Source: a bacterium (GTDB lineage: Bacteria; Fidelibacterota; UBA2242). Taken from it: a stretch of DNA of 32,304 nt. The notes beneath the pieces are model-generated. The model searched no databases. It was not told the DNA's origin and worked only from the letters and a program-made list of their open reading frames with translations. The DNA lies in contig JAHJGX010000186.1 of the NCBI GenBank assembly GCA_018824205.1, positions 1-32,304 on the forward strand, read 5' to 3'. Position numbers and translations under genes: made by a program. Shown here in pieces: positions 8,632 to 18,084 of this stretch (positions are counted from its first letter, which is position 1; each line of letters starts with the position of its first letter).

Positions 8632-8801
8632 CAGTGCGATAGATTGAAATTTCAAGTTTAAATAATGAAACTATACTAAGACTGCACACCGGAAAGGAAT
8701 TGTATTGATATAGTAAAAAAAATTCATATATGCGACATAAACTACAAAAAAATAAATTTAAATTTTCTAAATCTATAATCAACCGATAAGGAGATGTGAT
8801 T

Positions 8802-11800
8802 ATGTCACAAAAATTCATTTTTTCGTTAACAATTTTATTAATGTTAGGCATTTGTCAGTTGACAGCTTCAACAGAGATAATCGCACATCGTGGCGGGGCA
8901 TCGCTTGCGCCGGAAAATACCCTGGCTGCGTTCTCAAAAGCCATAGAAGTTGGTGCCGATTATTTTGAACTTGATGTAAGAGTTTCATTGGATGACTCAT
9001 TGGTGATTATACACGATGATACCATAGATCGTACCACAAACGGAAGTGGCAATGTTAGTTCAATGTATTATATCCATTTACGTTATTTTGACGCCGGTTC
9101 ATGGTTTGGGGAAGAGTTTGCAGGTGAGAAAATTCCTACATTAGCCGAAGCGCTTGAGCTGGCCTTGGCCAGTCCTAATGAAATCGGTGTGGTTATCGAA
9201 ATTAAAGCTATCACACCAACAATCGTTCAAAAAGTAATTGACGAAGTACAGAAACGAAACATGCAGGACAGGGTCATTATCAGTAGTTTTATTTTTGAAC
9301 AGATTGAACAGTCCAAAAAAATTGACTCCTCTATTCCAGTCCAGCTATTTGCAACCATTATACAAGAAAATATAAACCAGGTCAGTAATATTGGGGGTGA
9401 ATGGGTTGGTACGGGCGGAATAGTTACTCAGGCCCTGCTCGACTCGACGCATATCAAAGGTATGTTTATGAATAAGTGGACAGTTAATAGCGCTGATGAA
9501 ATGCTTCACCTTATTGACCTTGGTGTTGATGCTATTACAACAGATTACCCACAAACAGCCATTGCAGTTATGGATAGCACCCCACCATCCGATGTTGTGA
9601 TGATGGAAGCAAAAGTAAATATCACCAAAGTAAAACTAAGTTGGGATGCGGCTATAGACATGGAAGGCGGTATTAGTGGATACGAAATATACAGAGATAC
9701 TACGGCCAGTGCTACAACACTCCTGACAACGGTTGCCGATACAACATCTTACATCGATGAAACCCAGCAGGAAGAGACCACTTTTTATTATCGCTTAAAA
9801 GCGAAGAATGTTGCCGGTTTAACCAGTTTAAATTACAGTAACGAATTAAGCGCCACAACTGAAATCGATAGTCGACCTCCAAAGATTGTGGCAATCAGTT
9901 CGTTTGGTGAAGCAGATAAAATAGTTGTGAAATTCAGTGAGTGGGTTGATAAAGCAACAGCTGAAACAATTGAGAATTACCAAATTAATAATGATGTTAC
10001 CATCAACAGCGTTACTTTGACGCTCGACTCACTTTCGGTTATTTTGAATACATCGGCCCTTGCCGAAGGCACAGAATATACATTGAGTATTACTGGGATT
10101 GCTGACCTGGCCACGATACCGAATCTGATAGTTGAACCTGAAGTTGTTGTGTTTATGCATACCAACTTTCTCTCTCAAACAATAGCCGCCTGGGACTTTG
10201 ATCAGAGCGAGGGACAGACACTGACCGATGTAACCGGAAATTCAAATGACGGGACAATAATGAATGGTGTGAGCTGGTCCGGAGGATATGTGGCAAATGG
10301 CCTGACCTTTGACGGAGTTGATGATTATGTGGAAATAAACAGCACCGGGCTTGCTGCAAGCGGAGATGCGGTATCCATTTCAGTATGGGTTAATCTAGCC
10401 TATTTACCGGCTGAATTACCCACAGCGTACGGACCGATCTTTGATTCTGAAACGGACAATTATGTACTTTATGAGGACAGAGGTAACAACGAACTGCGCT
10501 TCAAAGTGACCACGAATAACAGCGCTGAACGACCCGGAATTCCAGCCGCGGATTTAGTAATAAATGAATGGATCCACATCATTGGCGTCTATGACGGCAC
10601 GAAAGCAATGGTATATTTAAATGGTGAGTTGAAAGATACACATAATCTGACAGGAAATGTTAGTGCTGGTCAGGCAGTGACTGTGGGTCGCACCGGAACC
10701 TCCTATTTCGAAGGTAGCATGGATAATATTTATGTATTTGACCGCGCTTTAAATGAAGATGAAGTCGCTTTCTTATATGTGGATGCCAGGACCGCGATTA
10801 TTGACGAAGAGCCGCCTCAGGTTCTGAACGTTACATCCTTTGGCTCAGACCCAAAAGTATATGTTCAGTTTAATGAGAAAGTTGATATCTTTTCTGCCGG
10901 GACGATTTCAAATTATACTATCGACAACGGAGTTACAATTACAAATGCAAAAATATGTGTCGGTAATGAAACTGTTATTTTAAGTACTTCGTTGCTGTCA
11001 GATGATGTGGCATATACCCTTACCGTTAGCAATATTGAAGATCAGGCGGAAGAGCCTAATATAATTGACCCCGGGACGATGATTAGTTTTTCTTACAAAA
11101 TTTTTCCTGAAGGATTGGTGAGCTACTGGTCTCTGGATGAAGGAATTGATACTACGGCTTACGATGGTACCGCAAATAATAATAGTGGTATTTTAAAAAA
11201 CGGTACTCAATGGGCGCCTGCTAAATTTGGAAATGGACTAAGTTTTGACGGTGTCGATGATTATGTTTTAATTCCCAGCTCACCCAGTTTGAATATTGAT
11301 ACGAATACAGTGACTCTATCTCTTTGGGTAAAACTTGATTATTTACCAGCTGATATGCCTGGGCCTTATGGACCTCTATATGATTCAGATTCTGATAATT
11401 ATGTTATTTATGGGGATAGAGGGAATAATGAATTACGATTTAAAGTAACAACCGCTTCATGGTGGGCAGAAAGACCTGGTATTCCGGGTTCTGATTTAGT
11501 GGTAGATGAATGGTTGCATATTGTTGGTGTTTACGACGGCAGCCATGCTAGTATTTATTTAAATGGAAAGCTGAAAGATTCACACACTTTGTCAGGAAAT
11601 ATAATGGCAAATTCCGGAGATATATTTTTAGGAAGAACCGGAACTACATATTTTAATGGTGAAATTGATAATGTACAGGTTTACGGGCGTGGATTAACTG
11701 AACAGGAAGTCGCTTATTTATATTCCGGTTCTAGTGTGCCCTCTCTATCCGTTAATAAAGTGGAAGAGATGACCGTATCGCTGTCGTGGCAACATCAGGC

Positions 11801-13256
11801 CGATCCGGTACAGGGTATTTCAGGATACAAAATTTACCGGGACACTACAGTGACAGCATCAATATTGATAGCCACGGTTGGTGATACCGCCGAATATATT
11901 GATTTTACCGCTCAGGAATTCACAAATTTTTATTACAGGATCAAATCGGTAGATGCTGCGGGCATAGAAAGTGATTATTTCAGCAATGAAGTAATGACCA
12001 CGACCGGGGCCGATGTAACGCCTCCGGAAATAGTAAATGTAATGACAACAGGCGAAGCGAACAAAGTCCTGATTCATTTTTCCGAGCCGGTTGACAGTAC
12101 TCTTGCCGAAAACATTGCAAATTATGCTATCGATAACAGTGTGGTCATTAACTCGGCAAAAATATCAGCCGGAAATTCAAATGTGATGATTGATGCAACG
12201 GGACTCGTTGCTGATGTAGACTTTACCATTACGGTTAATAACATCACGGATATGGCTCAAACTCCAAATACGATCGTAAGCAATACTCAAAAAACATTCA
12301 AATTTTATCCTTACTTTGATAATTTGATTAGTTACTGGCCGCTAGATGAAGGTACGGATACGGTTGCTGTTGATATTACCGGCAATGGAAATAACGCGGC
12401 AATATTCAATAGCCCGGCCTGGGTTGACGGCGTTTTTGGTAATGCCCTGAGGTTTGACGGGATGGATGATTATGTAGAGATTCCAAATTCTCCGCTACTG
12501 AATATTGATACGAATGAGGTAACTTTATTATTTTGGGTAAAGCTGGATTATCTCCCCACAGAAATGCCTACCAGCATTGGACCGATCTACGATGCGCCTT
12601 TGGATCGCTATGTGATTTATGAGGACAAAGGGAACAAAGAACTTCGTTTCAAGGTGACAACAACAAATGGAGCTGAACGTCCCGGTATTCCGGAAGCTTA
12701 TCTGAAGAAGGGTGAATGGTTGCATATTGTGGGTGTTTATGACGGTTCACAGGCAATGATTTATCTAAACGGTGAATTAATGGATGCTCATACCAATCTT
12801 ACGGGGAACGTTAAAGCGGATCAGATAGCACGGTTAGGGCAGGATGGCAGCCATTACTTTAATGGTGAAATTGATAATGTACAGTTGTATAGCCGGGCCT
12901 TAAGCAAAGATGAGGTTCAGTTCCTCTACACTGGTGATAACTATCCAGTGAGCATTCGTGAAAGTGAAACCATACCAATGGAGTATGCGCTTTTACAGAA
13001 CTATCCCAATCCATTTAACCCGATGACAACAATGAGTTACAATATTACGAAAAAAGGAAAAGTTACATTGTCTATTTATGATGTATTGGGAAGAAAAGTT
13101 ATTGACCTGGTTAATAAAGTCCAAAACCCGGGAGCCTATGAAATAATCTGGAATGGCCGTAATAACAATGGAAACCAGGTAAGTAGTGGAATTTATTTTT
13201 ATAGAATTACAGCAGAAGAATTCACGGATATAAAGAAAATGATATTGGTTCGTTAA
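8802..13256 (+). CDS. Exported modular protein: GDPD domain, FN3, Ig-like and three LamG domains, type IX-like sorting signal
   Basis: A 1484-residue secreted or surface protein. ATG 8802 is chosen over GTG 8796 because AAGGAG (8788-8793) is well spaced from it. After a signal peptide (about 1-22) comes a glycerophosphodiester phosphodiesterase domain with H29-R30-G31, E56, D58 and H71 in place. Then: FN3 about 260-357; SbsA-type Ig-like about 357-455; LamG 459-665; Ig-like 669-767; LamG 768-975; FN3 980-1067; Ig-like 1070-1167; LamG 1170-1377. The end (about 1390-1484) is a sorting domain with NYPNPFNP, YDVLGRKV and SGIYFYRI, as in type IX-secreted proteins. The LamG modules are close relatives, sharing 27 identical bases at 11652-11678 and 12858-12884. 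The likely role is cleavage of glycerophosphodiesters or related phosphodiesters at the cell surface, with LamG/FN3 for binding. The substrate is unknown. Confidence 0.92.
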   Translation: MSQKFIFSLTILLMLGICQLTASTEIIAHRGGASLAPENTLAAFSKAIEVGADYFELDVRVSLDDSLVIIHDDTIDRTTNGSGNVSSMYYIHLRYFDAGSWFGEEFAGEKIPTLAEALELALASPNEIGVVIEIKAITPTIVQKVIDEVQKRNMQDRVIISSFIFEQIEQSKKIDSSIPVQLFATIIQENINQVSNIGGEWVGTGGIVTQALLDSTHIKGMFMNKWTVNSADEMLHLIDLGVDAITTDYPQTAIAVMDSTPPSDVVMMEAKVNITKVKLSWDAAIDMEGGISGYEIYRDTTASATTLLTTVADTTSYIDETQQEETTFYYRLKAKNVAGLTSLNYSNELSATTEIDSRPPKIVAISSFGEADKIVVKFSEWVDKATAETIENYQINNDVTINSVTLTLDSLSVILNTSALAEGTEYTLSITGIADLATIPNLIVEPEVVVFMHTNFLSQTIAAWDFDQSEGQTLTDVTGNSNDGTIMNGVSWSGGYVANGLTFDGVDDYVEINSTGLAASGDAVSISVWVNLAYLPAELPTAYGPIFDSETDNYVLYEDRGNNELRFKVTTNNSAERPGIPAADLVINEWIHIIGVYDGTKAMVYLNGELKDTHNLTGNVSAGQAVTVGRTGTSYFEGSMDNIYVFDRALNEDEVAFLYVDARTAIIDEEPPQVLNVTSFGSDPKVYVQFNEKVDIFSAGTISNYTIDNGVTITNAKICVGNETVILSTSLLSDDVAYTLTVSNIEDQAEEPNIIDPGTMISFSYKIFPEGLVSYWSLDEGIDTTAYDGTANNNSGILKNGTQWAPAKFGNGLSFDGVDDYVLIPSSPSLNIDTNTVTLSLWVKLDYLPADMPGPYGPLYDSDSDNYVIYGDRGNNELRFKVTTASWWAERPGIPGSDLVVDEWLHIVGVYDGSHASIYLNGKLKDSHTLSGNIMANSGDIFLGRTGTTYFNGEIDNVQVYGRGLTEQEVAYLYSGSSVPSLSVNKVEEMTVSLSWQHQADPVQGISGYKIYRDTTVTASILIATVGDTAEYIDFTAQEFTNFYYRIKSVDAAGIESDYFSNEVMTTTGADVTPPEIVNVMTTGEANKVLIHFSEPVDSTLAENIANYAIDNSVVINSAKISAGNSNVMIDATGLVADVDFTITVNNITDMAQTPNTIVSNTQKTFKFYPYFDNLISYWPLDEGTDTVAVDITGNGNNAAIFNSPAWVDGVFGNALRFDGMDDYVEIPNSPLLNIDTNEVTLLFWVKLDYLPTEMPTSIGPIYDAPLDRYVIYEDKGNKELRFKVTTTNGAERPGIPEAYLKKGEWLHIVGVYDGSQAMIYLNGELMDAHTNLTGNVKADQIARLGQDGSHYFNGEIDNVQLYSRALSKDEVQFLYTGDNYPVSIRESETIPMEYALLQNYPNPFNPMTTMSYNITKKGKVTLSIYDVLGRKVIDLVNKVQNPGAYEIIWNGRNNNGNQVSSGIYFYRITAEEFTDIKKMILVR

Positions 13257-13347
13257 TGGGCCTAAGTAAATCGTCTATGGATCACAGTTAGCAAATATAA
13301 ATATAACCTTACTGTATATAATTCTGTAGAAACAATTAAAAATAAAC

Positions 13348-13384
13348 AAAATGGGTATTTCTCCTTAGGAGAAATACCCATTTT
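13348..13384 (+). terminator. Rho-independent terminator-like hairpin after the exported protein gene
   Basis: A perfect 17-bp inverted repeat (13348-13364 and 13368-13384) with a 3-base loop TTA. The arms end in AAAA and TTTT, so it can work in both directions. It lies 91 bases after the stop at 13256. The intervening bases contain no gene that I can see. Confidence 0.8.
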
Positions 13385-13409
13385 AAGTTTAACGGAAACA
13401 TAAGTGAAC

Positions 13410-14398
13410 GTGAGTTCGATATAAGGATCAGCAGAAAGCGAGTTGGTTAGAGGATTCAAATTCGCACTTAATCCGAGGTTTTTTGGGCAGGAAACAATAG
13501 GCAACGAGTCCCGCCAGCAGATTTGTCAGAAAGTTGATAAAACTTCGATGTCTGGAATGTTCGATTTGACAGATATTTTTCAATTCATCACTCACAGATT
13601 CAACCAAGGCTCTTTTCCTGAGAAAGATTTTATCGGTCATATTCATAGAGGTGTTTTTCATATTCTTTCGAATTTTAGTAATCAGATGAATTCCACTGAC
13701 GAAGAGTGTATTAAAGAGGGATTGCGAAATATAGCCTTTATCGCCAAAGAGTTTACCCCAGATCTGTTACAGCATCTTTCCAGCAATTAACGGTTGTCTG
13801 TCATCGACATTTGCCTGAGTAAGTACAAAGTTTAATAACTCACCCTTGTCGTTGATAATGAGGTGTTTTTTTTCCAAAGGAATGCCCTTGGCAGAATCCG
13901 AAGAACCAACCGATACTGCAATGTCCTCTTTGGGCAATTCCCTTAAAGACTTCGTGAGACTGAATTCGACGATTATAGCAGACTCTTAGAGGGGTGAAAT
14001 CCACAAATGAAATTCCCGTGCATGCTCCGACAGATTGCTTTTTCAAATCAATGGCTAATGGAAATATTACGGATTGGGATAATTCAACAAATCAATTATA
14101 GAATACAGTTTGTGGAAATTTAGAATGTAAATGCTTTTGCACTTAGAACAGATAAAAATGTTTCAGATGTCGATAGCCACTCAAATGGAAAACGATTAAA
14201 ATGGTCACAACCTCACTGGCGTATAGATTATATTTCCGATTACGATGTCTGTGGACCGGGTTTAATTGATTTTTTTCATCATCTGATTGAAAGTCTTGTA
14301 GAATTCATCGATAGAAACGTAAATTTTAGGTAAATTTCAGTCAGTTTTTCGAAATATTTCATGAGGTTTATTTTTAGGTACACTTACGTCGAACTCAC
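13410..14398 (-). mobile_element. Degenerate IS982-family insertion sequence
   Basis: About 989 bp bounded by imperfect inverted repeats: GTGAGTTCGATATAAG at 13410-13425 and its complement at 14383-14398 (14 of 16 match). The inside encodes, on the minus strand, pieces of an IS982-type transposase. Size and single-gene layout fit the family. No target-site duplication is visible: the 8 bases outside each end (AAGTGAAC and ATTATCAT) differ, so one flank has probably been lost or rearranged. The right end abuts a CobW gene that lacks its first half. Confidence 0.8.
13428..14362 (-). pseudogene. IS982-family transposase, inactivated
   Basis: Reading leftward from ATG 14362, recognisable IS982 blocks appear in order: IDEFYKTFN; VVTILIVFHLSGYRHLKHFY; CTGISFVDFTPLRVCYNRRI with the first catalytic Asp; GWFFGF; INDKGELLNFVLTQANVDDR with the second Asp; [13 protein letters not shown]; and [20 protein letters not shown] carrying the catalytic Glu, ending at TGA 13430-13428. 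At least four in-frame stops interrupt it (after KKIN, FYLF, FYN and GKML). Frame changes are needed near the N-terminus and just after GWFFGF, where the sequence departs from the family before resuming. The element cannot make its own transposase. Confidence 0.85.
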
Positions 14399-14848
14399 AT
14401 TATCATTAATAAAACAGACCTGGCCAACCAATTACAAACCGATCAGACGGCAATAACCATTCGAGAAATTAATTCCGACGCACAAATCATCCTGACATGT
14501 TTCTGTAAAGTAGAACCAGATATTCTCACAGTTATTTCTAAATCTGCAGACCTTTCCGGCGAATATGCACTGTGCAGTGATCCGCATTACAGTATCCTGT
14601 TGCTTCGCAATAAATCGGTAACTATTGATAAATTAAAAACCGCTATAAATCCGGTCTCCGACGATATCTACAGATTGAAAGGTTTTATTGTCGCAAACAA
14701 TGATATTTACTATATTGACTACTCAGATTCCGGCTGGGAAGTGACACTGGCGCCGCAATCCGTTCAAGAAACCAGTGTATCGGTTATTATCAATGGCGAA
14801 AATCGGAAAAAGGTAGTAGAGCATTTCCAAAGTTTGAACTTGGTGTAA
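14399..14848 (+). pseudogene. CobW-like GTPase, 3' remnant
   Basis: Open without an acceptable start from the edge of the IS element. It begins HIIINKTDLAN, the NKxD guanine-specificity motif of CobW/COG0523 GTPases, continues REINSDAQII, and ends in a CobW C-terminal-like domain (DDIYRLKGFIVANNDIYYI). Walker A, the CxCC-type metal site and Walker B, all in the missing first half, are absent, so the fragment cannot be a working GTPase. A TTG at 14600 could start an 82-residue product but lies in mid-domain. CobW proteins are metal or cofactor chaperones, fitting the corrinoid-protein gene 35 nt downstream. Bases 14444-14615 are duplicated at 4234-4405. Confidence 0.78.
14444..14615 (+). repeat. 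Copy 2 of the 172-bp CobW fragment, in its gene context
   Basis: Ungapped match to 4234-4405, about 95% identical. Here coding continues on both sides in the CobW frame, so this is the more original copy and 4234-4405 is the displaced one. Confidence 0.93.
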
Positions 14849-14883
14849 AATCATTAACAGATAAAAGGTAATCAGGAGAAACC

Positions 14884-15516
14884 ATGGCAAGAAATGAAGA
14901 ACTGTACAACGCAATTTTGAAGGGCGATCGGAATACCGTCCAAACTATTTTTCAAACGGCAATAGATCAGAGTCAGGATGTCAATGAATTACTCGATGAT
15001 TCGATGATTCCGGCGATGCGTGAGATGGGCGAACGTTTTTCCAGGAACGAAATTTATGTACCGGAAATGCTGATCGCTGCCCGGGCCATGCAGGCCGGTT
15101 TGACGATAATCGAACCGATATTAGCACAAAACAACCACAAATCTCTAGGAACAATCGCGGTCGGAACCGTCAAGGGTGATTTACACGATATTGGAAAAAA
15201 CCTGGTCGTGATAATGTTAAAAGGTGCCGGTTATGATGTGATTGATATGGGAACCAACTGCGGAATTGAAAAATATGATGAAGCGGTATCTGCCGGTGCT
15301 CAAATCGTCATGTGCAGTGCCCTGCTCACCACGACCATGACATATATGGAGCAGGTTGCGAACCATTTTAAAAATAATAATAATACAGTTAAAGTTGTCA
15401 TCGGTGGCGCACCTGTCACTCAGAAATATGCCGATTCCATCGGCGCTCATGGCTACGGCCGCGATGCGAATGAAGCGGTCAAGATCGTTGATAAATTTTT
15501 TAGACCCACTGCTTGA
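14884..15516 (+). CDS. Corrinoid (B12-binding) methyl-carrier protein, MtaC/MtbC/MttC type
   Basis: A 210-residue cytoplasmic protein: an N-terminal helical cap (about 1-85, with MREMGERFSRNEIYVPEML) and a C-terminal Rossmann-like B12 domain. The cobalt-ligating motif is GDLHDIGKN with H101; the GGAPVTQKYADSIGAHGYG loop near 180 is the usual cobalamin-tail pocket. AGGAG at 14874-14878 sets ATG 14884. Such proteins shuttle a methyl group between a substrate-specific methyltransferase and an acceptor enzyme. No partner methyltransferase or reactivation ATPase is in the window, so the substrate cannot be named. The neighbouring CobW remnant suggests it was once part of a larger cofactor-linked locus. 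Confidence 0.92.
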   Translation: MARNEELYNAILKGDRNTVQTIFQTAIDQSQDVNELLDDSMIPAMREMGERFSRNEIYVPEMLIAARAMQAGLTIIEPILAQNNHKSLGTIAVGTVKGDLHDIGKNLVVIMLKGAGYDVIDMGTNCGIEKYDEAVSAGAQIVMCSALLTTTMTYMEQVANHFKNNNNTVKVVIGGAPVTQKYADSIGAHGYGRDANEAVKIVDKFFRPTA

Positions 15517-15576
15517 TTATTGGTAAACGAAATAACCCAACAATTATTATTAACCCAAATGTTTTGATAAAATCAA

Positions 15577-15864
15577 CTATAATATCTCTTCATAATTATT
15601 GCAGTAAGCAACATAGAGCGCCTTTTTACCGCAGACTTGGATATTCCCTCCCGGACAATCCATATCCGACAGTACATGTGCAATGGTATGATCTTCAAAG
15701 ACAATAAATTTTACTTTTTTATCTCCGGTTGCAATTATCACCTTAACACCATTTATTCCCACCCGATGAAAGCCATCTGATGATTGTTCCAGTTGGAGCA
15801 TTCCGGAATCCTGTGCTATCCAGCCCATTGCTGGTATCCAGATATCCTGTTTCTTTTCATTCAT
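15577..15864 (-). CDS. Hypothetical protein, 95 residues
   Basis: I do not recognise this gene. It is convergent with the corrinoid gene and begins at ATG 15864 with GGAAAG about 7 bases upstream. The protein looks like a small soluble beta-rich domain: alternating hydrophobic strands such as VKVIIATGD and KVKFIVFED, three Cys (CPGG, QVCGKK, YCNN) and no membrane segment or signal. The amino-acid mix is natural for a real protein and nothing credible runs opposite, but there is no operon partner. A metal- or redox-linked use of the cysteines is possible but unsupported. Confidence 0.5.
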   Translation of the reverse strand: MNEKKQDIWIPAMGWIAQDSGMLQLEQSSDGFHRVGINGVKVIIATGDKKVKFIVFEDHTIAHVLSDMDCPGGNIQVCGKKALYVAYCNNYEEIL

Positions 15865-16128
15865 AAACTATCTTTCCGATTTATCTAACTATCAATTTAT
15901 TTAACGAAATAACCTATTAACTTCATGAAACATATACCAGTTAATTTATACGGTAATTTGGACATATTCGATATACAAGGAGTAATCGATTTCATCAACT
16001 TTATTTAATAGACCATAATTGTATAAAATGGAAATTATAAAAAATTGCATCCAGATTCCTCATTGCAGGTTTAGACTATTTTATATTAATATATTAACGT
16101 GTTTAATATACCAATAGGACGACGAATT
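15865..16128. other. Intergenic region between divergent genes
   Basis: About 264 AT-rich bases between the 95-residue ORF (minus) and the M61 peptidase (plus). They must carry both promoters. No clear repeat, RNA gene or additional ORF was seen; an AAGGAG at about 15978 is not followed by a usable start. Confidence 0.4.
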
Positions 16129-18051
16129 ATGCAAAATAAACGAACAAATGATGCTCAGATCAAATTAATACTGGCCTGCATCATACTGACGATAACTTCT
16201 TTATACAGTCAGGCTCAACCCGTCTACCATTATACAATCGATCTCAACGATGTACAGCACGACCGTATTGAGGTTACTTTGAATTGCCAGGATTTTGTCA
16301 GTGACCAACTGGTATATCACTTTCCGAAAGTCGTTCCCGGTACTTATGAAGTATCGGATTTTGGCCGGTTCATCCATAAGTTCGGTGCTTTCGATAAAGA
16401 TGGAAAAAAACTGCACTGCAACAAAGATGGTAAAAACAGCTATATCATTTCTGATGCGTCCCGGCCTCATACAATCAGGTACTCGGTCAGCGATACCTGG
16501 GACATGTTCATGGGTTTAATCCGCATATACCCGATGGAGGGAACAAATTTTGATGAAGGCACTAACTTTGTTATTAATCCCTTTGCCGTATTCGGATATT
16601 TCGAGAATTTTGTAGACTGTCCGGCGAATATCCGTTTTACAAAACCGGCCAATCTTTATGGCGTCTCAGCCCTGCCGCAAACCATGATCAGTGACGAACA
16701 GGTCCAATTTCAGGCCTATAGCTATCACCATCTGGCCGACTGTCCGATCATGTTCGCTCCACCGGATACAGTCCGGTTTAATGTCCGTAATACAGAAGTA
16801 TTGATTGGAACTTATCACGATACCAAATCGATATCCTATGCCGAAATAGTTCATAAAAGCATCAATCCGTCCATGGAAGCAGTCGGATCTTTCCTCGACT
16901 CGCTTCCCGCCGATAACTATGCCTTTATCTACTATTTTAAAGACACCGAAAAACTGGGTGAAATAATCCAGAGTAAGCATTTTAAAATGCTGCGAATTAT
17001 CGGTTATTTATTGAAAAATGGTGTGCCGATTGGAGGCGCCCTCGAACATAATAATTCAACATTCGGGTATTCCATCGATATTGGTGATGCATTTTTAGAT
17101 CAAACAATGGAAATGATCGCCGGCATGTCAGTCCACGAGTTTTTCCACATTATCACTCCGCTGAATCTGCACAGTCAGTACATCGATAATTTTAATTATA
17201 TCGACCCGGTTATGTCGAAGCATCTCTGGCTTTATGAAGGTGTCACGGAATATTTTTCACGGCTGGTACTCGTCAGGTCAGGTCTGAAAAGTCCAAAGGA
17301 ATTCATTGTCAAAACCATGCAAAAAAAACTGGTCAATGGCGAGAAATTCCCCAATGAGAAAATGTCTTTCACGGAATTCAGCGCCAATGTACTTGAAAAA
17401 GGGTATAAGCGCCAATACATGCAGGTTTATCAGCGCGGGGCTGTTTTGGCGATGCTGCTGGACATTGAAATCATCCGCTTGACTGATGGTGAAAAGACTC
17501 TCCTTGATGTAATTTTGGAACTAATGGTAAAATACAACAAAGATCATCCTTTTAACGAGGAATCATTCTTTGATGAATTTGTAACCTGTGTCCATCCGGA
17601 CCTGAAATCCTTTTTTGATAATTATATTGATGGCCGTGAAGAAATTCCCTACCAGAAAATCTTTGATGCTGTAGGCGTGGAATATTACCCGTCGATCGAT
17701 GAGAACCGGCCACTTTATCCGATTCGGGAAAATAAAGTCAAATATAGTCGAACGGGTATCGTGGAAAGCTTAATCATTAAAAAAGTCAAAAAAGGTGAAT
17801 TTATCGGATTTCAAAAAGGCGATGTCGTCAACCGGAATATCTTTTATGACTATTTCAAAGATGAAACCGGGCATTATCTTCCCGAAGATTCACTGGTGGA
17901 AATTCCCGTATTGCGAGACAATAATGAAATCACGCTGCCGGTTAACATTAAGTATGTCGAAAAAACTACTGAAAACAAAATACAGATTAAAAATGACATG
18001 CCCCCAAGCCAGGAACGCTTCTATAATATCTGGTTGGGAATTGAAAATTAA
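16129..18051 (+). CDS. M61-family peptidase (glycyl-aminopeptidase-like), exported
   Basis: A 640-residue zinc metallopeptidase. ATG 16129 is preferred to GTG 16099 because AGGAC lies suitably upstream of it and the N-terminus then reads as a signal peptide (LILACIILTITSLYSQAQ). After an N-terminal beta domain (VVPGTYEVSDFGRF is typical) the gluzincin motif HEFFH is at 336-340 and the third ligand in LYEGVTEYF is E370. The last ~130 residues (GIVESLIIKKVKKGEFIGFQKGD) look like a PDZ-type domain, as in most M61 members. It probably trims peptides with N-terminal Gly or Ala in the periplasm. The dehydrogenase gene starts 33 nt after its stop. Confidence 0.9.
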   Translation: MQNKRTNDAQIKLILACIILTITSLYSQAQPVYHYTIDLNDVQHDRIEVTLNCQDFVSDQLVYHFPKVVPGTYEVSDFGRFIHKFGAFDKDGKKLHCNKDGKNSYIISDASRPHTIRYSVSDTWDMFMGLIRIYPMEGTNFDEGTNFVINPFAVFGYFENFVDCPANIRFTKPANLYGVSALPQTMISDEQVQFQAYSYHHLADCPIMFAPPDTVRFNVRNTEVLIGTYHDTKSISYAEIVHKSINPSMEAVGSFLDSLPADNYAFIYYFKDTEKLGEIIQSKHFKMLRIIGYLLKNGVPIGGALEHNNSTFGYSIDIGDAFLDQTMEMIAGMSVHEFFHIITPLNLHSQYIDNFNYIDPVMSKHLWLYEGVTEYFSRLVLVRSGLKSPKEFIVKTMQKKLVNGEKFPNEKMSFTEFSANVLEKGYKRQYMQVYQRGAVLAMLLDIEIIRLTDGEKTLLDVILELMVKYNKDHPFNEESFFDEFVTCVHPDLKSFFDNYIDGREEIPYQKIFDAVGVEYYPSIDENRPLYPIRENKVKYSRTGIVESLIIKKVKKGEFIGFQKGDVVNRNIFYDYFKDETGHYLPEDSLVEIPVLRDNNEITLPVNIKYVEKTTENKIQIKNDMPPSQERFYNIWLGIEN

Positions 18052-18084
18052 TCTCGTCAATTTGCAGACAATTTCGGAGTAACT

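Noticed and set aside
13443-13790. A 115-codon plus-strand frame inside the IS element
   Set aside because: It is the complement of the IS982 transposase C-terminal part, which matches the family on the minus strand.
14600-14848. An 82-residue gene starting at TTG 14600
   Set aside because: The TTG lies in the middle of a continuous CobW homology that runs back to 14399, so this is the end of a truncated gene.
15970-16025. Small gene after AAGGAG at about 15978
   Set aside because: No ATG, GTG or TTG at a suitable distance, and the frame closes quickly.
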